Source of the DNA: Melitaea cinxia
Taxonomy: Eukaryota > Arthropoda > Insecta > Lepidoptera > Nymphalidae
Length of the DNA: 64,000 bases
Assembly (NCBI RefSeq): GCF_905220565.1
Contig: NC_059415.1
Coordinates: forward strand, 501,001-565,000
Reading direction: 5' to 3'
Position 1 is the first letter of the stretch, and every line of letters starts with the position of its first letter. A model generated the notes under the pieces. It made no database searches. It was not told the origin of the DNA and saw nothing but the letters and a program-made list of their open reading frames with translations. Position numbers and translations under genes: made by a program. Of this stretch, positions 41,501 through 48,400 are shown one piece after another.

Positions 41501-42830
41501 TTACATAAACGTTTTTATTTGTATGAATACAAATGATTACGTGCCTCAAGGCTGTTTATTTTCCGGTGAAGCTCAAATAACCGACAGTTAATAAAAGCAG
41601 ATGACGGTATAATGAGGCTGGGGGCGGGGCGGTCGGCGGGCGCTGTGCCTGCTTCCACTAAATTGTTTGTCTTGTCTCCGCCACAGTTTTAAAGATCAAT
41701 CGCATAAATAATGTAATAAAATTTCCTTAAGTATGTGTATAATTATAGCTAGGTTTTTAAACGACTTCCAAAAAATTCTCAGTTCGTCTGTATTATGTTA
41801 CGCGTGTTACTTTTATTGAGTGTACCGTTTTTAATGTTTTTTTCTAATCGAAAGTTGATGCTTGTCATGTGGTTCCATTTAAATTTGATCAAAATGTGAC
41901 GAGTACGTACTTATTAAGTTATCCCTAATATCATTTTAGCCTATCATAGTTTACTGCTGGCCATAGTCACCACGCTGGGCAGGCGGGTTGGTGACCGCAG
42001 GGCTGGCTTTGTCGCACCGAAGACGCTGCTGCCCGTCTTCGGCCTGTGTATTTCTAAGCCAGCAGTTAGATAGTTATCCCGCCATTGGTCGGCTTTGTAA
42101 GTTCCAAGGTGGTAGTGGAGCTGTGTCATCCCTTAGTCGCCTCTTACGACACCCACGGGAAGAGAGGGGGTGGCTATATTCTTTACTACCGTAGCCACAC
42201 AATTCCTAATAATGTCTATTTAAATGTTTTTTTTGGTTACCAAACGTTATGTTACTTGTCTATGTAGATTGAAGTCGATTTTTTTTTCATTATTGAGAAA
42301 ATTTTCATTAAACGGATATAAGTGTAACATTCACGCTTTAAATTCTATAACTATAATGTGAAAGAAATAAAATTTTAAATATTATACAGAAGTGACTAGC
42401 CTAAGTAATATATTTAAAAAAAAATGGGAAATAGAAAGCCTACGGATGTAAGACTTAGGTTCACTCATACCTTATTTTTATACTAGCAATACTACATGGC
42501 GCCGCGTTGGCGCAACGGTTACAGCCATGGATTGTACCTGTTGCGCTGGCGGTTGCGGGTTCGATATACACATGATAAACATTTGTATTGGCCATATAGG
42601 TGTTTGCCGTGGTCTGGGTGTTTGTGCAGTCCTCGTGGGTCTCACGACCGTCCCTCGGAGAGCACGTTAAGCCGTCGGTCCCGGTTGTTATCATGTTACA
42701 CCTGATAGCGATCGTTACTCATAGTAGGGAATATATCCGCCAACAATACAATACAATACAATACAAATATACTTTATTGTAAGTACAACCAAAAACAATA
42801 CAAATAACATAAGAGAAAAAGAAACAAGCG

Positions 42831-42863
<33 letters not shown>

Positions 42864-45800
42864 AAAAGGAATGTACAAAAGGCGGTCTTAGCGCTAAAGA
42901 GCGATCTCTTCCAGACAACCTTTAGAAAAAGGACATGAATAAGAGTGAAGCGGCATAGAGGTGTACTTTAAAATAATATATGTAAACACACCCGAATTGG
43001 AGCAGCGTGGTGGATTAAGCTCTGATCTTTCTCCTACGTGAGGAAAGAGGCCTATGCCCAGTAGTGGGATATTACAGGCTGAAGCGAATACCTACATAAT
43101 ATAAGCCCAGAGAAATCGTCAAGGATTCAAACCAGGTGTGGTGATTTTTCCAGGATAATTTTTCATCGTACAGTTTTATTGCGGAGTTCTAAATTAATTT
43201 TAATAAGGAAAACGTCGTGAAGAAACCAAAATTTTAAGAAAGTTCTGAGACATGTTTATCGGCCACCCTGCTGAGCAACATTGAGATTGAGTGGTGGATT
43301 TAGCTCCAGTCTTACGCCATGACAATATAAAAGATCTATTGCTAATGTCAATACCCTTGGAAATGTCTATTTTTATAATCGTATTTTTTGAGATGATTAT
43401 CTTGAAATCTCTGTTCTGATTTTACTTTTATGCTCCATGTATTGTAATTATTTATAGACTATACTATATACGCCTTCTGAGTTTCTGACAAACGCAAAAA
43501 GTAAGGTTTAAAATTCTCCTTCAAATCCTTAAATTGACATAGTTAAAAAACAAACATTTTTTTTTCATTTAATTTAATCTGTAAAAATAGTTTTTTTTTG
43601 TCTAAGTTTAGTAAACATAAAATAACTTTAGTTGCTCACACACATGATTTTGCTCGAGATTTCGATTTTAGATTTTTCAATTTTTTCATTTCCGCGAAAC
43701 TGCCTAGATTTCGCAAATATTAGAAAAAATGTATTATACCTCTTTCTCTTTAATAATCTGTGATAACATAAAAATAACCGTTCGTATTTTTTTGTTAACC
43801 ATTAACTGACTACAATCCGAATATAAAACAATACTCAAATAAATTCCGATTTCAAACGATTGTTGATACAAATTTTTTTCAAGCAACATGAATCACCTCC
43901 ATTATTCACTATAAGTATACAAAAAATAATTCAAAGGGAAGCAATAACTTCGACACAAGATAAGGTTATTTGTTTTGCGATATGATTTTAGATGTCTATC
44001 AATGTTTTTTACGTTTACGAAACACGTATAGAATCCTCTATACCTACCTCATACCTACTTGCTTTATAGTAAAAAATTTGATCTTCAACTGAACAGAATT
44101 TAATGTGATCTAAAATTGATTGTAAATACAAATTTATTCAATGACCAAACTTGACAAAGATAACGTTCAATCAACATTAACCAAGCTGTTTTATATGTAT
44201 CGAATGTAATAGGTACCACATTGTCTCGAGTTCAAATTTGAATTAGCATCGCTGACTTATAGTAGTAAATTTTTCGGAATTTATTTGAAGACATCTTGAG
44301 ACACGCGTCCGGCAATAGTGTACAATAAACCTTTTACCTCTGATCCCATTGAAGTCTTTTCCAGGTTACTTTCGGACACAGCTCTACATTGCTACTTATA
44401 TGTTAAATATTTTGCTTCATATCTTCAATTGTTTAAAATTTCTTGTCTCCTACTATTTTTCAACTTAATTCGTACTGTATTAACAATAATTGTGTTTACT
44501 CGCAAACGAAAAAAGCCGACTTCAATTACATCGAGAAGTAATACAACGTAAGTGGTCACCACGATTTTCGAGGGCTCCCCTCGATTTCTTTGGAATTCGA
44601 CCATCAGATCCTGGTTTCCTTATCATGTACCACACTTGGGATATCTCCTTTCCAACAAAAAAGAATTATCAAAATCGGTTCATAAACGACGAAAATACAT
44701 AAAAAAAATATATAGGTCGAATTGAATAACCTCCTCCTTTTTTGAAAATGGTTAATAAGGAAACTAGTAGCTATGTTTGTGTGTGGTACGAGAGTATGGT
44801 TAGAACAGTACTGTTCAGCGCTACGCCAAAAAACAATGTGACGTTATACGGAACAGCTTCAGGTCAGCGTCAGGCGATGTCAAAAATGTTTACTGTTTTG
44901 AGATGAGCGGATAATGCAACGCACTGCGCTGCTTTAAATTGTAGACATTAATTATTGTATAGATATCATTGGAAATTTGACTGATATATGTTTCAGTTAA
45001 AATAGTTCAGATGCTGTTTGCTGTGTTAAGGTTTGTGAAGCAATATTTGTTATACGAATATAAGCTTGATGCTAAATGCTATGTAGGTACTTTCTATGTT
45101 TAATAGCAATTTTTTGAATTTTTAGCAAAATTAAAAAATTGCTTATGATTGCACGGTGCACAGCACGTCATAATATGGCTATATGAGCAAGCTTTATTAC
45201 AGCCTGTTAACGTGCCACTATTAAGCTAAGTCCTCTTCTCTTAAGGGTTGGGAATTAATCCCTCCAAGTCCTATACCGACAGTGGGGTGAAATTTACAAC
45301 CCCGTCCGTATATCTATTGATTGCGCAGTCATGTAACACTAGGTATTCTAAAACTCTTTCCACTAATAGTAATCGATTCTAAAATACTGCATTTCGTTTC
45401 ATGAAGTGAAATAATTTAACATTCTTTATTATTTGATTGATTTTTCCTCTTTAATATGTGTAAGTCCTCCTTTATATGTATCGTGTCCAGTACCCAAAGG
45501 TTTTCAATCAGATAAAAGGTTAGAAATCGCTATTTAGTAATAAGATCGCCTTTGTACATCTTGTGTTGTATCTTTCTTTATATGTGTCTTTATTTCGGTG
45601 TACATTAATAATAAATAAGTAAATAAATAAATTAAATAGATTTATATCATAGTTATGACTAATGATAGCTTAGGTCTTAAAAGAATTTAAAAATGATAAT
45701 GAACTTATTTGAATGTGATTTAATCAAAATTTTCCATTTTTATTAATTTATTTAATGTTTTTAATAATTAAATATGTTATTAATTAACATATCAAATTGC

Positions 45801-47663
45801 TATGATTAAGTGAAATTCCTAACTGTTGCATAATTATGTATTTTCTCTGATTATGGTCCCGTTATTCGTTTGAAGTGATTAAAAATTAAGTGTCAAATAA
45901 ATTAATTAATTTAAATGTTATTCCAAAAGTCATTACTGTTGTATCATCGCATAAAAATAATTATAATGCGATGATATTGTTAATTAAATATACAATTATT
46001 GAATTTTAAAATAGTGATTAAGTTTTTGTCATAACGTTTAGATGTATTTTTATTTTTTGATGCGGGAAAACACTTTATTGCATCATCATCATCACTTCAG
46101 CCTATCACAGTCCACTGCTGGACATAGGTCTCTACAAGTTCGCGCCAACATTGGCGTGAATTCATGTGTGTTGCCCATAGTCACCACGCTGGGCAGGCGG
46201 GTTGGCGACCGCAGGGCTGGCTTTGTCGCACCGAAGACGCTATATTACTGACACTTTATTGAATTCATTTGAATTATATTTTTGTTATTACAATTGTTTA
46301 ACGTTTATAAAATATATGAATGTAATATTATTTAATAAAAATGATAAGTTGATAATTTTAAATGAATGAAAGTGCATTAATTTACGAGCTTATATCTAGA
46401 ATAGGTTTATATATATATATATATTTTTACTGTTTACGTGATTTAACTCATTATAATATAATATATCATCATCATTATAATATAATAGGACCGTCGAATG
46501 GTTAGGGACGAGCATTTGCTTTATAAAATACTAACCGGTTATGTTGATACCCCTTATCTTTTGAGTAATATTAGTTTGAGATGTCCTCGTTTACAAGCTC
46601 GTAAAAAATTACAATTTTTTGTACCTGTAATTAGAACGAAATATGCTCGGAATATTTTTCTTTATCGTGCATTCAACTCTCATGACAATGTGTTTGGTGA
46701 CATTGACATGTTTAATGTTAACTTAAATAGATTTAAATCTATCACGATGAATGTCATTTCTCGATGATATTTTAATTTTAATTAATTTTAATTGTAATCT
46801 TAATATCTGATATTGTTAGAATTCTGTCACTTTTTTTGTTGTCATTTTTTTTTTGTTTTCAATCATATTTTATTGGCATTTTAATTTGGTATAAGAAAAT
46901 ATATATCTAAATTTAGACCCTTAGAGTTGAAATTAGTATGCCTTTTTTATTAATGTACTAATTGCTATTATTTGTGCTATTATGTGAAGACTTAACTGGT
47001 AAATGTATGTCATTTAAATTTAATTTTTAATGTATATCAAACTGTATGTCTTCCTAATAAACATAAATAAATAAATAAATAATGAAACAATTTTGTCGGA
47101 TTTGCGGCTTATTAAGTTTTTTAGATGCCCGATGTTTCGGATACTTTACAGCAACCATGGTCGCGGGAGAACATATAGATAAACAGGACATATATATATA
47201 GACGGGAGAACATTTATACCAGAACTTAAGCTATAACTAATAACATAGCTGTATAAACAAACTCTTTATCCAGAAAAATACAATCGACATAGAGTAATTT
47301 TTTAATTACGTTATAATGATAAATTATTATAATAAATTCTCAAGACAAGCATCCAATAGTTTAAAAAGAAAAAATTAAGAACCAGTGTGCTTCAGACCAC
47401 ACGACTAAGGTAAAACTTTCTATCTTCACTAACTTATATCTCTCAACTTCCGTTCGCCTCGCCCGATCCACACTTTTCGTAATGCTCTCGTCACGCATTC
47501 ACCAGCTTACTCCCCAAGTCACGTGTGCGTAAAGAAGATGGACTTTAAAAAAATTGCCCAGTTATTTAGTCATGAGGTAAAAATATTTACCCGAGGAATG
47601 TTGCCTGTGTCCAAGTATGCTATCGATAGTGTACGCAGCGCCTCGTCGCGCGCTGCTAGCCAT
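17356..47663 (-). CDS. hbn: homeobrain-like paired-class homeobox transcription factor, six coding exons (whole gene span)
   Basis: Joining 47663-47591, 35978-35806, 33915-33778, 28327-28240, 22655-22517 and 17506-17356 on the minus strand gives a 762-nt open frame: 253 residues plus TAA. Each junction has GT/AG and a matching phase (1, 0, 0, 1, 2). Residues 11-18 are YTIDSILG, the short N-terminal motif seen in several paired-class proteins. Residues 35-58 are Ser/Asp then His/Glu rich. Residues 83-142 are a homeodomain with VRRSRTTFTTYQLHELERAF at its start, TQYPDVFTREEL in the middle and WFQNRRAKW in helix 3; position 50 is Gln (residue 132). The C-terminus is Pro-rich. From memory the homeodomain fits homeobrain better than Rx, Arx/aristaless or orthopedia. 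Homeobrain is a nuclear DNA-binding regulator expressed in the anterior brain of insect embryos. The protein is shorter than I recall for the fly protein. UTRs are not defined, and no OAR motif is clear. Confidence 0.9.
17729..17914. repeat. 158-bp segment bounded by 14-bp direct repeats
   Basis: GAAGGTCGGGAGTA occurs at 17729-17742 and again at 17901-17914, directly before the minisatellite. The enclosed 158 bp (17743-17900) contains GGGCTGACTAGTTCAGCC and is unlike its surroundings. The geometry suits a short retroposed fragment with a target-site duplication. The family is not identified. Confidence 0.45.
17915..18106. repeat. CACTACTA-type minisatellite, left of the R1-clade element
   Basis: Irregular tandem array of CACTACTACTATTCAGT (17 bp) and CACTACTAGT (10 bp) units. 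The same array continues at 21510-21597, so the retrotransposon was inserted into it. Confidence 0.9.
18107..18312 (+). pseudogene. C-terminal remnant of the retrotransposon ORF1 (CCHC zinc knuckles)
   Basis: From 18109 the frame reads MAGTCKAEVDRSG, then the knuckle CWRCGRADHQSKTC (C-x2-C-x4-H-x4-C), then CHLCAAVGDG with a later His and Cys. Such paired knuckles close the ORF1 (nucleic-acid chaperone) of R1-clade elements. The first Met is incidental: 5' truncation cut the protein within the knuckle region. The stop TAA (18310-18312) overlaps the ORF2 start, the eight bases being ATGGCTAA, which implies coupled translation in the full-length element. Confidence 0.8.
18305..21301 (+). CDS. 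R1-clade retrotransposon ORF2: endonuclease / reverse transcriptase
   Basis: The 998-residue frame is intact. The endonuclease domain (about residues 1-225) has INLQR near the start, SEQY, GGDFNA (G120 to A124) and SDH (196-198). It would nick the target DNA. The reverse transcriptase domain (about 400-740) shows GKAPGPDGVPVEAY, SYRPLCML, AENQHGFRPNRST, FDVKNAF, GAAQGSVLGP, the catalytic FADD at 650-653 and KYLGVTID. A CCHC-type motif starts at C928 (CQYC, then H and C in SAEHTFFDC). This is the usual R1-clade layout and length. The protein would copy its own RNA at the cut site. No frameshift or internal stop was seen. Transcription from this truncated copy would need an outside promoter. 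Confidence 0.95.
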   Translation: MAKVLQINLQRCRLALDLLLARDCEFRADIVLVSEQYHGVSGPNWLCDPSGTAAIWIPELERFSTKDNGSRDGIVWVVTPVATFVSCYFTPNEPITDFRKRVDDLERVVRHLEGEIVIGGDFNAKSVAWGMDYSDTRGNELLDMMAGLDLVIVNRGNVPTFRRYGVRGSILDLTFATQRIAGMISDWAVLEEYTASDHQYISYLVHNQKGKSSIVPERRVKRNGWRISKMDEGAFQQAVSDRIKTYPELPTESREEVEKYVGRSMDVIVAGCDAAMPRRSTCPHRKPVYWWTAEIALIRTECLRLRRQAQRSRRRGTGQQKNDLYKAAKKRLVIAIKESKGRCWKAICKEVDDDLWGNGYRIVTQKFIGRRPVAPMEPQAMKEIVEALFPDRDDSVYVQTVIPDDECPPFSAVELREVVRCLKGGKAPGPDGVPVEAYKVLMKRHEKLLLDTYNACITAGVFPKRWKLQRLVLLDKGKGSPYTPSSYRPLCMLDVAGKIFESLIRNRLRREVADVGGLAENQHGFRPNRSTIGAISEALSFARRAWTGNHRTRPVCIMMTFDVKNAFNSARWPDIMKALHKLGLSNYLIRILDDYLRDRFLIYETTMGEMRMKLRGGAAQGSVLGPELWIILYDALLRLKLPDEVILVGFADDVAALILARSYETAQKLASLVATEVNAWLNEHGMALAKAKTEVVVLTAQRWFPTPFRALVVDQHIESRGSLKYLGVTIDSKLTFRDQVVYAATKAAKAVASLSRLMPNIGGPRSSRRKLLMSVSSSIMLYGAEVWSEALKVEKNRRQLASVQRRGALRIACAYRTVSEDAALVIAGVIPIDLLVFERRRIFDTRRDGRGPLLNVRTREREETLNFWQERWDASEKGRWTYRIIKRVRDWMLRRQGELDYYLTQFLSGHGQFNEYLHRMGIRSDPYCQYCPEHIDSAEHTFFDCRRWSEMRLRYQNEKEMPDRAEGVIPWMMATSDNWQRMSEYVRVVLQEKKKEEK
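21510..21597. repeat. CACTACTA-type minisatellite, right of the R1-clade element
   Basis: This continues the array at 17915-18106 with the same 10- and 17-bp units. It is followed at about 21600 by a fragment of the AACCGACTTC element family. Confidence 0.88.
21600..21680 (+). mobile_element. AACCGACTTC element 3' remnant
   Basis: TTATTACTTGTCGATGTAAA followed by TTGCAGTCCA and a T run resembles the 3' end of the family. Confidence 0.4.
21930..22097 (+). mobile_element. dispersed element fragment (GTTGGCCGATTCTCAGACC...GACACGAGAATTTTATATAT)
   Basis: Shares GTTGGCCGATTCTCA and the end GACACGAGAATTTTATATAT with the insertion at 57707-57998. Confidence 0.55.
22098..22390 (+). pseudogene. non-LTR retrotransposon C-terminal fragment (CR1/jockey-like)
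   Basis: The reading RTARHRSGVHRYVVEIPRSR and then KIWNALPASVF is typical of the end of CR1/jockey-type reverse transcriptase proteins. A frameshift follows the SVF (TTTTTTCC); NNYNLGIFKSRVNRHLL then continues in another frame. The 3' UTR includes TCACTTACCATCAGGTGAGA. Confidence 0.65.
22517..22655 (-). CDS. hbn: hbn coding exon 5 (Gly/Trp-rich linker)
   Basis: The acceptor is TTTTACACAG at 22656 and the donor is GTGAGC at 22516. The 139-bp exon starts with two bases (GT) that complete Gly158 with the G left by exon 4 and ends with two bases (AG) that need one more. It encodes VAEWGPAMGVGVGNVGVGAG, then EWWLGLGAPLWSDAPPAAAF and RALLH. The Phe-x-x-Leu-Leu stretch before the Pro-rich tail resembles a post-homeodomain motif I remember from homeobrain proteins. 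It cannot be verified here. Confidence 0.82.
22713..22828 (+). mobile_element. GAT-tailed SINE, 3' part
   Basis: CAACCCGCCTGCCCAGCGTG to GATAGGCTGAAG, immediately upstream of hbn exon 5 in gene sense. Confidence 0.7.
23460..23590 (+). mobile_element. LINE 3' UTR fragment, same family as 61145-61660
   Basis: CACGCGGACATGATTTATAC and CTGTAAATATTTAGTTCTTA match the 3' end of the minus-strand fragment in the 5S cluster. Confidence 0.6.
23806..24428 (-). mobile_element. full-length AACCGACTTC element, minus orientation
   Basis: Reverse complement of the 7369-7984 copy from TAATTGTGTTTGCTCGCAAA to TTTTGGAAGTCGGTTAAA, with the same three internal blocks and an A tract of about 23 near 24360. Confidence 0.75.
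24430..26550. other. hbn intron 4 interior, no gene recognised
   Basis: AT-rich intron DNA with LINE scraps at 24991-25060 and 25855-25985. Confidence 0.45.
25855..25985 (+). mobile_element. LINE 3' UTR fragment with the conserved hairpin
   Basis: TTGCCTGGTAGAAATCGCTT followed by TTTAGCGATAACGCC matches the 3' UTR at 53480-53520. Confidence 0.6.
26551..26640 (+). mobile_element. tRNA-like SINE, 5' truncated
   Basis: GAGTGCCGACACGGTGAGTC then GGGTTCGATCCCCGCTGGAA and TTTTTGATATGATATTAAAA, the family of 6583-6692. Confidence 0.6.
26830..27165 (+). mobile_element. GAT-tailed SINE, full length with 13-bp target duplication
   Basis: ACAAACAATTTGT at 26817-26829 and 27166-27178 flanks a complete copy (CTGTGTGGCTACGGCACTAA to a GATGATGATGATG tail). 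This is the best reference copy in the window. Confidence 0.9.
27330..27490 (+). mobile_element. CACCTGATGGTAAGCGAT-type element, 3' part
   Basis: Begins near CTATCCTCGACCTTGCCCAG and holds TCTTCTGTAAGATTCAGGTA and CCCAGTCGGGCTGCTCCAAA. Confidence 0.55.
27525..27585 (+). mobile_element. tRNA-headed SINE, 3' end only
   Basis: CAGGGAAAGAGATCTTTGAT and GGGATATTACAGGCTGAAGC. Confidence 0.55.
28240..28327 (-). CDS. hbn: hbn coding exon 4 (homeodomain recognition helix)
   Basis: An 88-bp exon after acceptor TTGTTCGCAG encodes VWFQNRRAKWRKREKALG and then REHAPFLHHDH, ending with one G before donor GTAAGC at 28239. It completes the homeodomain (positions 47-60) with Gln at position 50 and the invariant W48, F49, N51 and R53. 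Frames on the other strand at this site are shadows. Confidence 0.95.
28510..28653. mobile_element. 144-bp MITE-like element with inverted ends
   Basis: CTCATTATA at the left and TATAATGAG at the right are exact inverses. The homology of the arms extends about 45 bp (AACTTTTTCGGGTTTTATGG against the reverse of GCGATAAAATCCGAAAAAGT). Single arms of the family are near 51885-51950 and 47085-47170. Confidence 0.65.
28660..31548. other. transposon-poor block of hbn intron 3
   Basis: No member of the window's repeat families was recognised over 2.9 kb. It has several GC-rich islands (29130-29300, 30820-30905 with CCCCCTCTCCCGCCCCCGCC) and TAATTA/TAATTG homeodomain-type sites (for example GGTAATTACCAAATTGC near 30900). 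Candidate regulatory DNA by inference. Confidence 0.4.
31549..31690 (+). mobile_element. GAT-tailed SINE, 3' part
   Basis: TGCCCTGCGGTCACCAACCC to a long GAT run, in hbn intron 3. Confidence 0.75.
31691..32660. other. hbn intron 3, no gene; possible regulatory patch
   Basis: 32030-32190 is unusually GC-balanced (CCGGCCGCGGTCGCGAACCG, then TGTTAATTACCGTCACGCCT). The rest is AT-rich. Confidence 0.35.
32809..33147 (-). mobile_element. GAT-tailed SINE, full length, nested in an older element
   Basis: CGACCTTACTT is duplicated at 32798-32808 and 33148-33158. The host element (CTAATGGTAAGCAG type) continues across it. Confidence 0.88.
33192..33539 (+). mobile_element. GAT-tailed SINE, full length, nested in the same older element
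   Basis: TGAGAGAAGTTT flanks it at 33180-33191 and 33540-33551. A short internal duplication (CATCCAACTGCTTTGAAATA, repeated with CATCTAACTG) is unique to this copy. Confidence 0.88.
33778..33915 (-). CDS. hbn: hbn coding exon 3 (homeodomain helices 1-2)
   Basis: This 138-bp, 46-codon exon opens with VRRSRTTFTTYQ and ends SEARVQ. The acceptor is GAAGCAG and the donor is GTACTT at 33777. It supplies homeodomain positions 1-46. The intron after position 46 is a classic site in paired-class homeobox genes. The Met before the exon in the raw frame is intronic. The acceptor has a weak pyrimidine tract, but the phase and protein continuity (PRK to VRRSR) leave little doubt. Confidence 0.93.
34194..34440 (+). 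mobile_element. GAT-tailed SINE, 5' truncated
   Basis: CCTTGGAACTTAAAAGTCGA to a GATGATGATGATGATAATG tail, in hbn intron 2. Confidence 0.75.
34980..35245 (+). mobile_element. GAT-tailed SINE with internal deletion
   Basis: CTCTTCCCATGGGTGTCGTA runs to TTGGAACTTGGAAATACACA (a gap compared with full copies) and on to GTATAGGCTGCAATGA, in hbn intron 2. AATTGGAATT-like text occurs on both sides. Confidence 0.72.
35806..35978 (-). CDS. hbn: hbn coding exon 2 (acidic and His/Glu-rich region)
   Basis: The exon follows a T-rich acceptor ending GTGAACAG at 35979 and ends AAG before donor GTAATT at 35805. It encodes residues 25-82: DGVERCGELKSES, then a Ser/Asp/His stretch with the core HEHEHDHELEH, and closes with DAGRPRK. 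That Lys directly precedes the homeodomain in the next exon. An apparent GTG start at 35973 is only part of the exon and is not a start codon. The His/Glu run is low-complexity and may vary between individuals. Confidence 0.9.
36025..36520 (+). mobile_element. two CACCTGATGGTAAGCGAT-type elements in tandem
   Basis: A diverged copy (36025-36180) is followed by a better copy (36205-36515, CGGCTCAACTGATGGTAAGC) with an AT-rich insert near 36368-36400. Confidence 0.7.
36700..36885 (+). repeat. dispersed repeat with GTGACGAGAGCGTTACGAAA, copy A
   Basis: ACGTGACGAGAGCGTTACGA, then GGTATAAAAAGAGGGAGTTA and CGTTTCGTAAGTCTTACTTC. Copies in reverse at 47385-47535 and 50020-50230. Family unknown. Confidence 0.6.
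36890..38570. other. hbn intron 1, no gene recognised
   Basis: AT-rich DNA with poly-T runs and no recognised element. Confidence 0.45.
38573..39258 (+). mobile_element. AACCGACTTC element split by an insertion
   Basis: The left part ends GGGGATAACTTCGTCGTTTA. It resumes near 39010 with TTATGAACCGATTTTGATAA and runs to GTCGATGTAATTGAAGTCG and AGCAAACACAATTAT. The insertion (about 38616-39005) shares ATGTGATAAACAGTGCAGCA with 16882-16958. Confidence 0.6.
39270..39485 (+). mobile_element. CACCTGATGGTAAGCGAT-type element, very diverged
   Basis: TATTGTAAGCGATTACAGTG, CACCACTAACACAACATTGC and GTAGCTGCTCCAATTTAAAA keep the order of the family. Confidence 0.45.
40900..41155 (+). mobile_element. 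tRNA-headed SINE, near complete
   Basis: The head has a B-box-like GGGTTTGATTCCC (about 40945); the body has CAGTCGATCCCGGTTGTTCC; the end is GGGATGTTACAGCTAAAGCG. Confidence 0.7.
41757..42290 (+). mobile_element. AACCGACTTC element split by a GAT-tailed SINE
   Basis: 41757-41928 begins AAACGACTTCCAAAAAATTC and carries a diverged block; the element resumes at about 42203 and ends GTAGATTGAAGTCGATTT. CCTAAT occurs on both sides of the SINE. Confidence 0.55.
41932..42202 (-). mobile_element. GAT-tailed SINE with internal deletion
   Basis: CATTTTAGCCTATCATAGTT then directly GGCCATAGTCACCACGCTGG (the 3' middle lost) to GTAGCCACACAAT. Nested in an AACCGACTTC element. Confidence 0.75.
42499..43088 (+). 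mobile_element. tRNA-headed SINE split by a LINE tail
   Basis: GCGCCGCGTTGGCGCAACGG (A-box region) and GCGGGTTCGATATAC (B box), then the body, a LINE fragment (42737-42985), and the end from AATTGGAGCAGCGTGGTGGA to TATTACAGGCTGAAGCGA. Confidence 0.78.
42737..42985 (-). mobile_element. LINE 3' end inserted into a tRNA-headed SINE
   Basis: It opens with an ACAAT tandem run (tail in reverse), then TTTATTGTAAGTAC, an AAT repeat and GCGCTAAAGAGCGATCTCTT. The host SINE continues on both sides (42499-42736 and 42986-43088). Confidence 0.65.
43090..44480. other. hbn intron 1, no gene recognised
   Basis: AT-rich; a degraded SINE-like scrap is at 43260-43320. Confidence 0.45.
44488..44758 (-). mobile_element. 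AACCGACTTC element, internally deleted
   Basis: Starts ATTGTGTTTACTCGCAAACG and GCCGACTTCAATTACATCGA, then jumps to the middle block (TCAGATCCTGGTTTCCTTAT). The end is diverged. Confidence 0.6.
45420..45635 (+). mobile_element. LINE 3' UTR fragment with AAATAAAT tail
   Basis: Contains a diverged hairpin (AATCGCTATTTAGTAATAAG), CGCCTTTGTACATC and a TAAGTAAATAAATAAAT tail. Confidence 0.55.
46081..46245 (-). mobile_element. GAT-tailed SINE, 3' part
   Basis: CATCATCATCATCACTTCAG to GTCGCACCGAAGACGCT. Confidence 0.72.
46486..47085 (+). mobile_element. 5'-truncated LINE (CR1/jockey-like) with ATAA-type tail
   Basis: A 90-codon frame from 46498 (HLLYKILTGYVDTPYLLSNI and later FFVPVIRTKYARN) is the C-terminal end of a CR1/jockey-type protein. 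The 3' UTR ends in an AAATAAATAAATAAAT tail at 47064-47082. Confidence 0.75.
47385..47535 (-). repeat. dispersed repeat with GACGAGAGCATTACG, copy B
   Basis: In reverse: AATGCGTGACGAGAGCATTA, then GATATAAGTTAGTGAAGATA. Lies in hbn intron 1 about 55 bp from exon 1. Confidence 0.6.
47591..47663 (-). CDS. hbn: hbn coding exon 1 (start codon, YTIDSILG motif)
   Basis: Reading leftwards, ATG at 47663-47661 begins MASSARRGAA followed by YTIDSILGHRQHSS, then one G before the donor GTAAAT at 47590. That G joins AT of exon 2 to make Asp25. The exon is 73 bp, too short to appear as an obvious open frame. It was found by searching the minus strand for the N-terminal motif. The start is the only ATG in frame near the motif. 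The motif resembles the eh1-like repressor peptide of homeobox proteins, but that role is inferred. Confidence 0.88.
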
Positions 47664-48260
47664 GATGGACCCTCGTTCCGACCTCCTACAGTCTTATTAC
47701 CTCCTGGTATCACTACCACACATACGCACTACTGACAAGTCAATACACAAATACGTCAAACACTAACACCGCTATTTAAGTTAATCCAAATCACTTGTAA
47801 AATTAATTTAAGTGTATTAAACTTAATTAATTTCAATAAAATAAAATAAATTGAAGTTAATATAGAGAGTTATTCATATTAAATTAAATAATTGAGTATC
47901 AAATATTCGAAAGTAATTCGCGTTACGAGTTCAGTAGTTCGCGAACTGAACCGACCTCACAAAACTATTACCAAACTTTGACTGAGGTCTCAACTGAGTA
48001 TCACTTAATATCGTCCCGCCTTTCTATACAGCCTTCCCGCCTCACATCCATCCCTTTCACACGCTATAGTCAACTATAGTTCTTCTCGCTCGTTAGCCAC
48101 ACCCATTCTATATCATTGGTAGCGCAATAAGGGTAGGGTAGTAAATGTAGAGACAAGTCAAAAGCGCGCGTTTCTCTGCTCGGCAAGCACGTTTTTATTT
48201 AACATTTTGTTTTAATACGTATTTTTACCGTCTTATATTATTTTTAATAATAAATGTAAC
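47664..48260 (-). promoter_or_regulatory. hbn: hbn 5' flank: presumed 5' UTR/promoter region
   Basis: This is DNA directly upstream of the hbn start codon. It has no recognised transposon up to the SINE fragment at 48275. It has moderate GC content and contains an imperfect palindrome GTTCAG-TAGTTCGCGAA-CTGAAC near 47930-47952. No TATA box or initiator can be assigned with confidence. The promoter role is inferred from position only. Confidence 0.35.
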
Positions 48261-48274
48261 ATTGCTATTTCGTA

Positions 48275-48400
48275 TGTGCCCAGAGTGGTTGACAATGGGC
48301 AAAACACATGAGTTCACGCCATTTTTGCCGTGAACTTTTGGAGGCCTATATCCAGTAGTGTTGACTGCAAAAGGCTGATGTGATAATGATGATGATGATG
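48275..48400 (+). mobile_element. GAT-tailed SINE, diverged 3' part
   Basis: GTGCCCAGAGTGGTTGACAA to a GATGATGATGATG tail, upstream of hbn exon 1. Confidence 0.6.

Noticed and set aside
46420..46432. TA-rich run as a regulatory site
   Set aside because: A simple TATATATA stretch with no supporting context.
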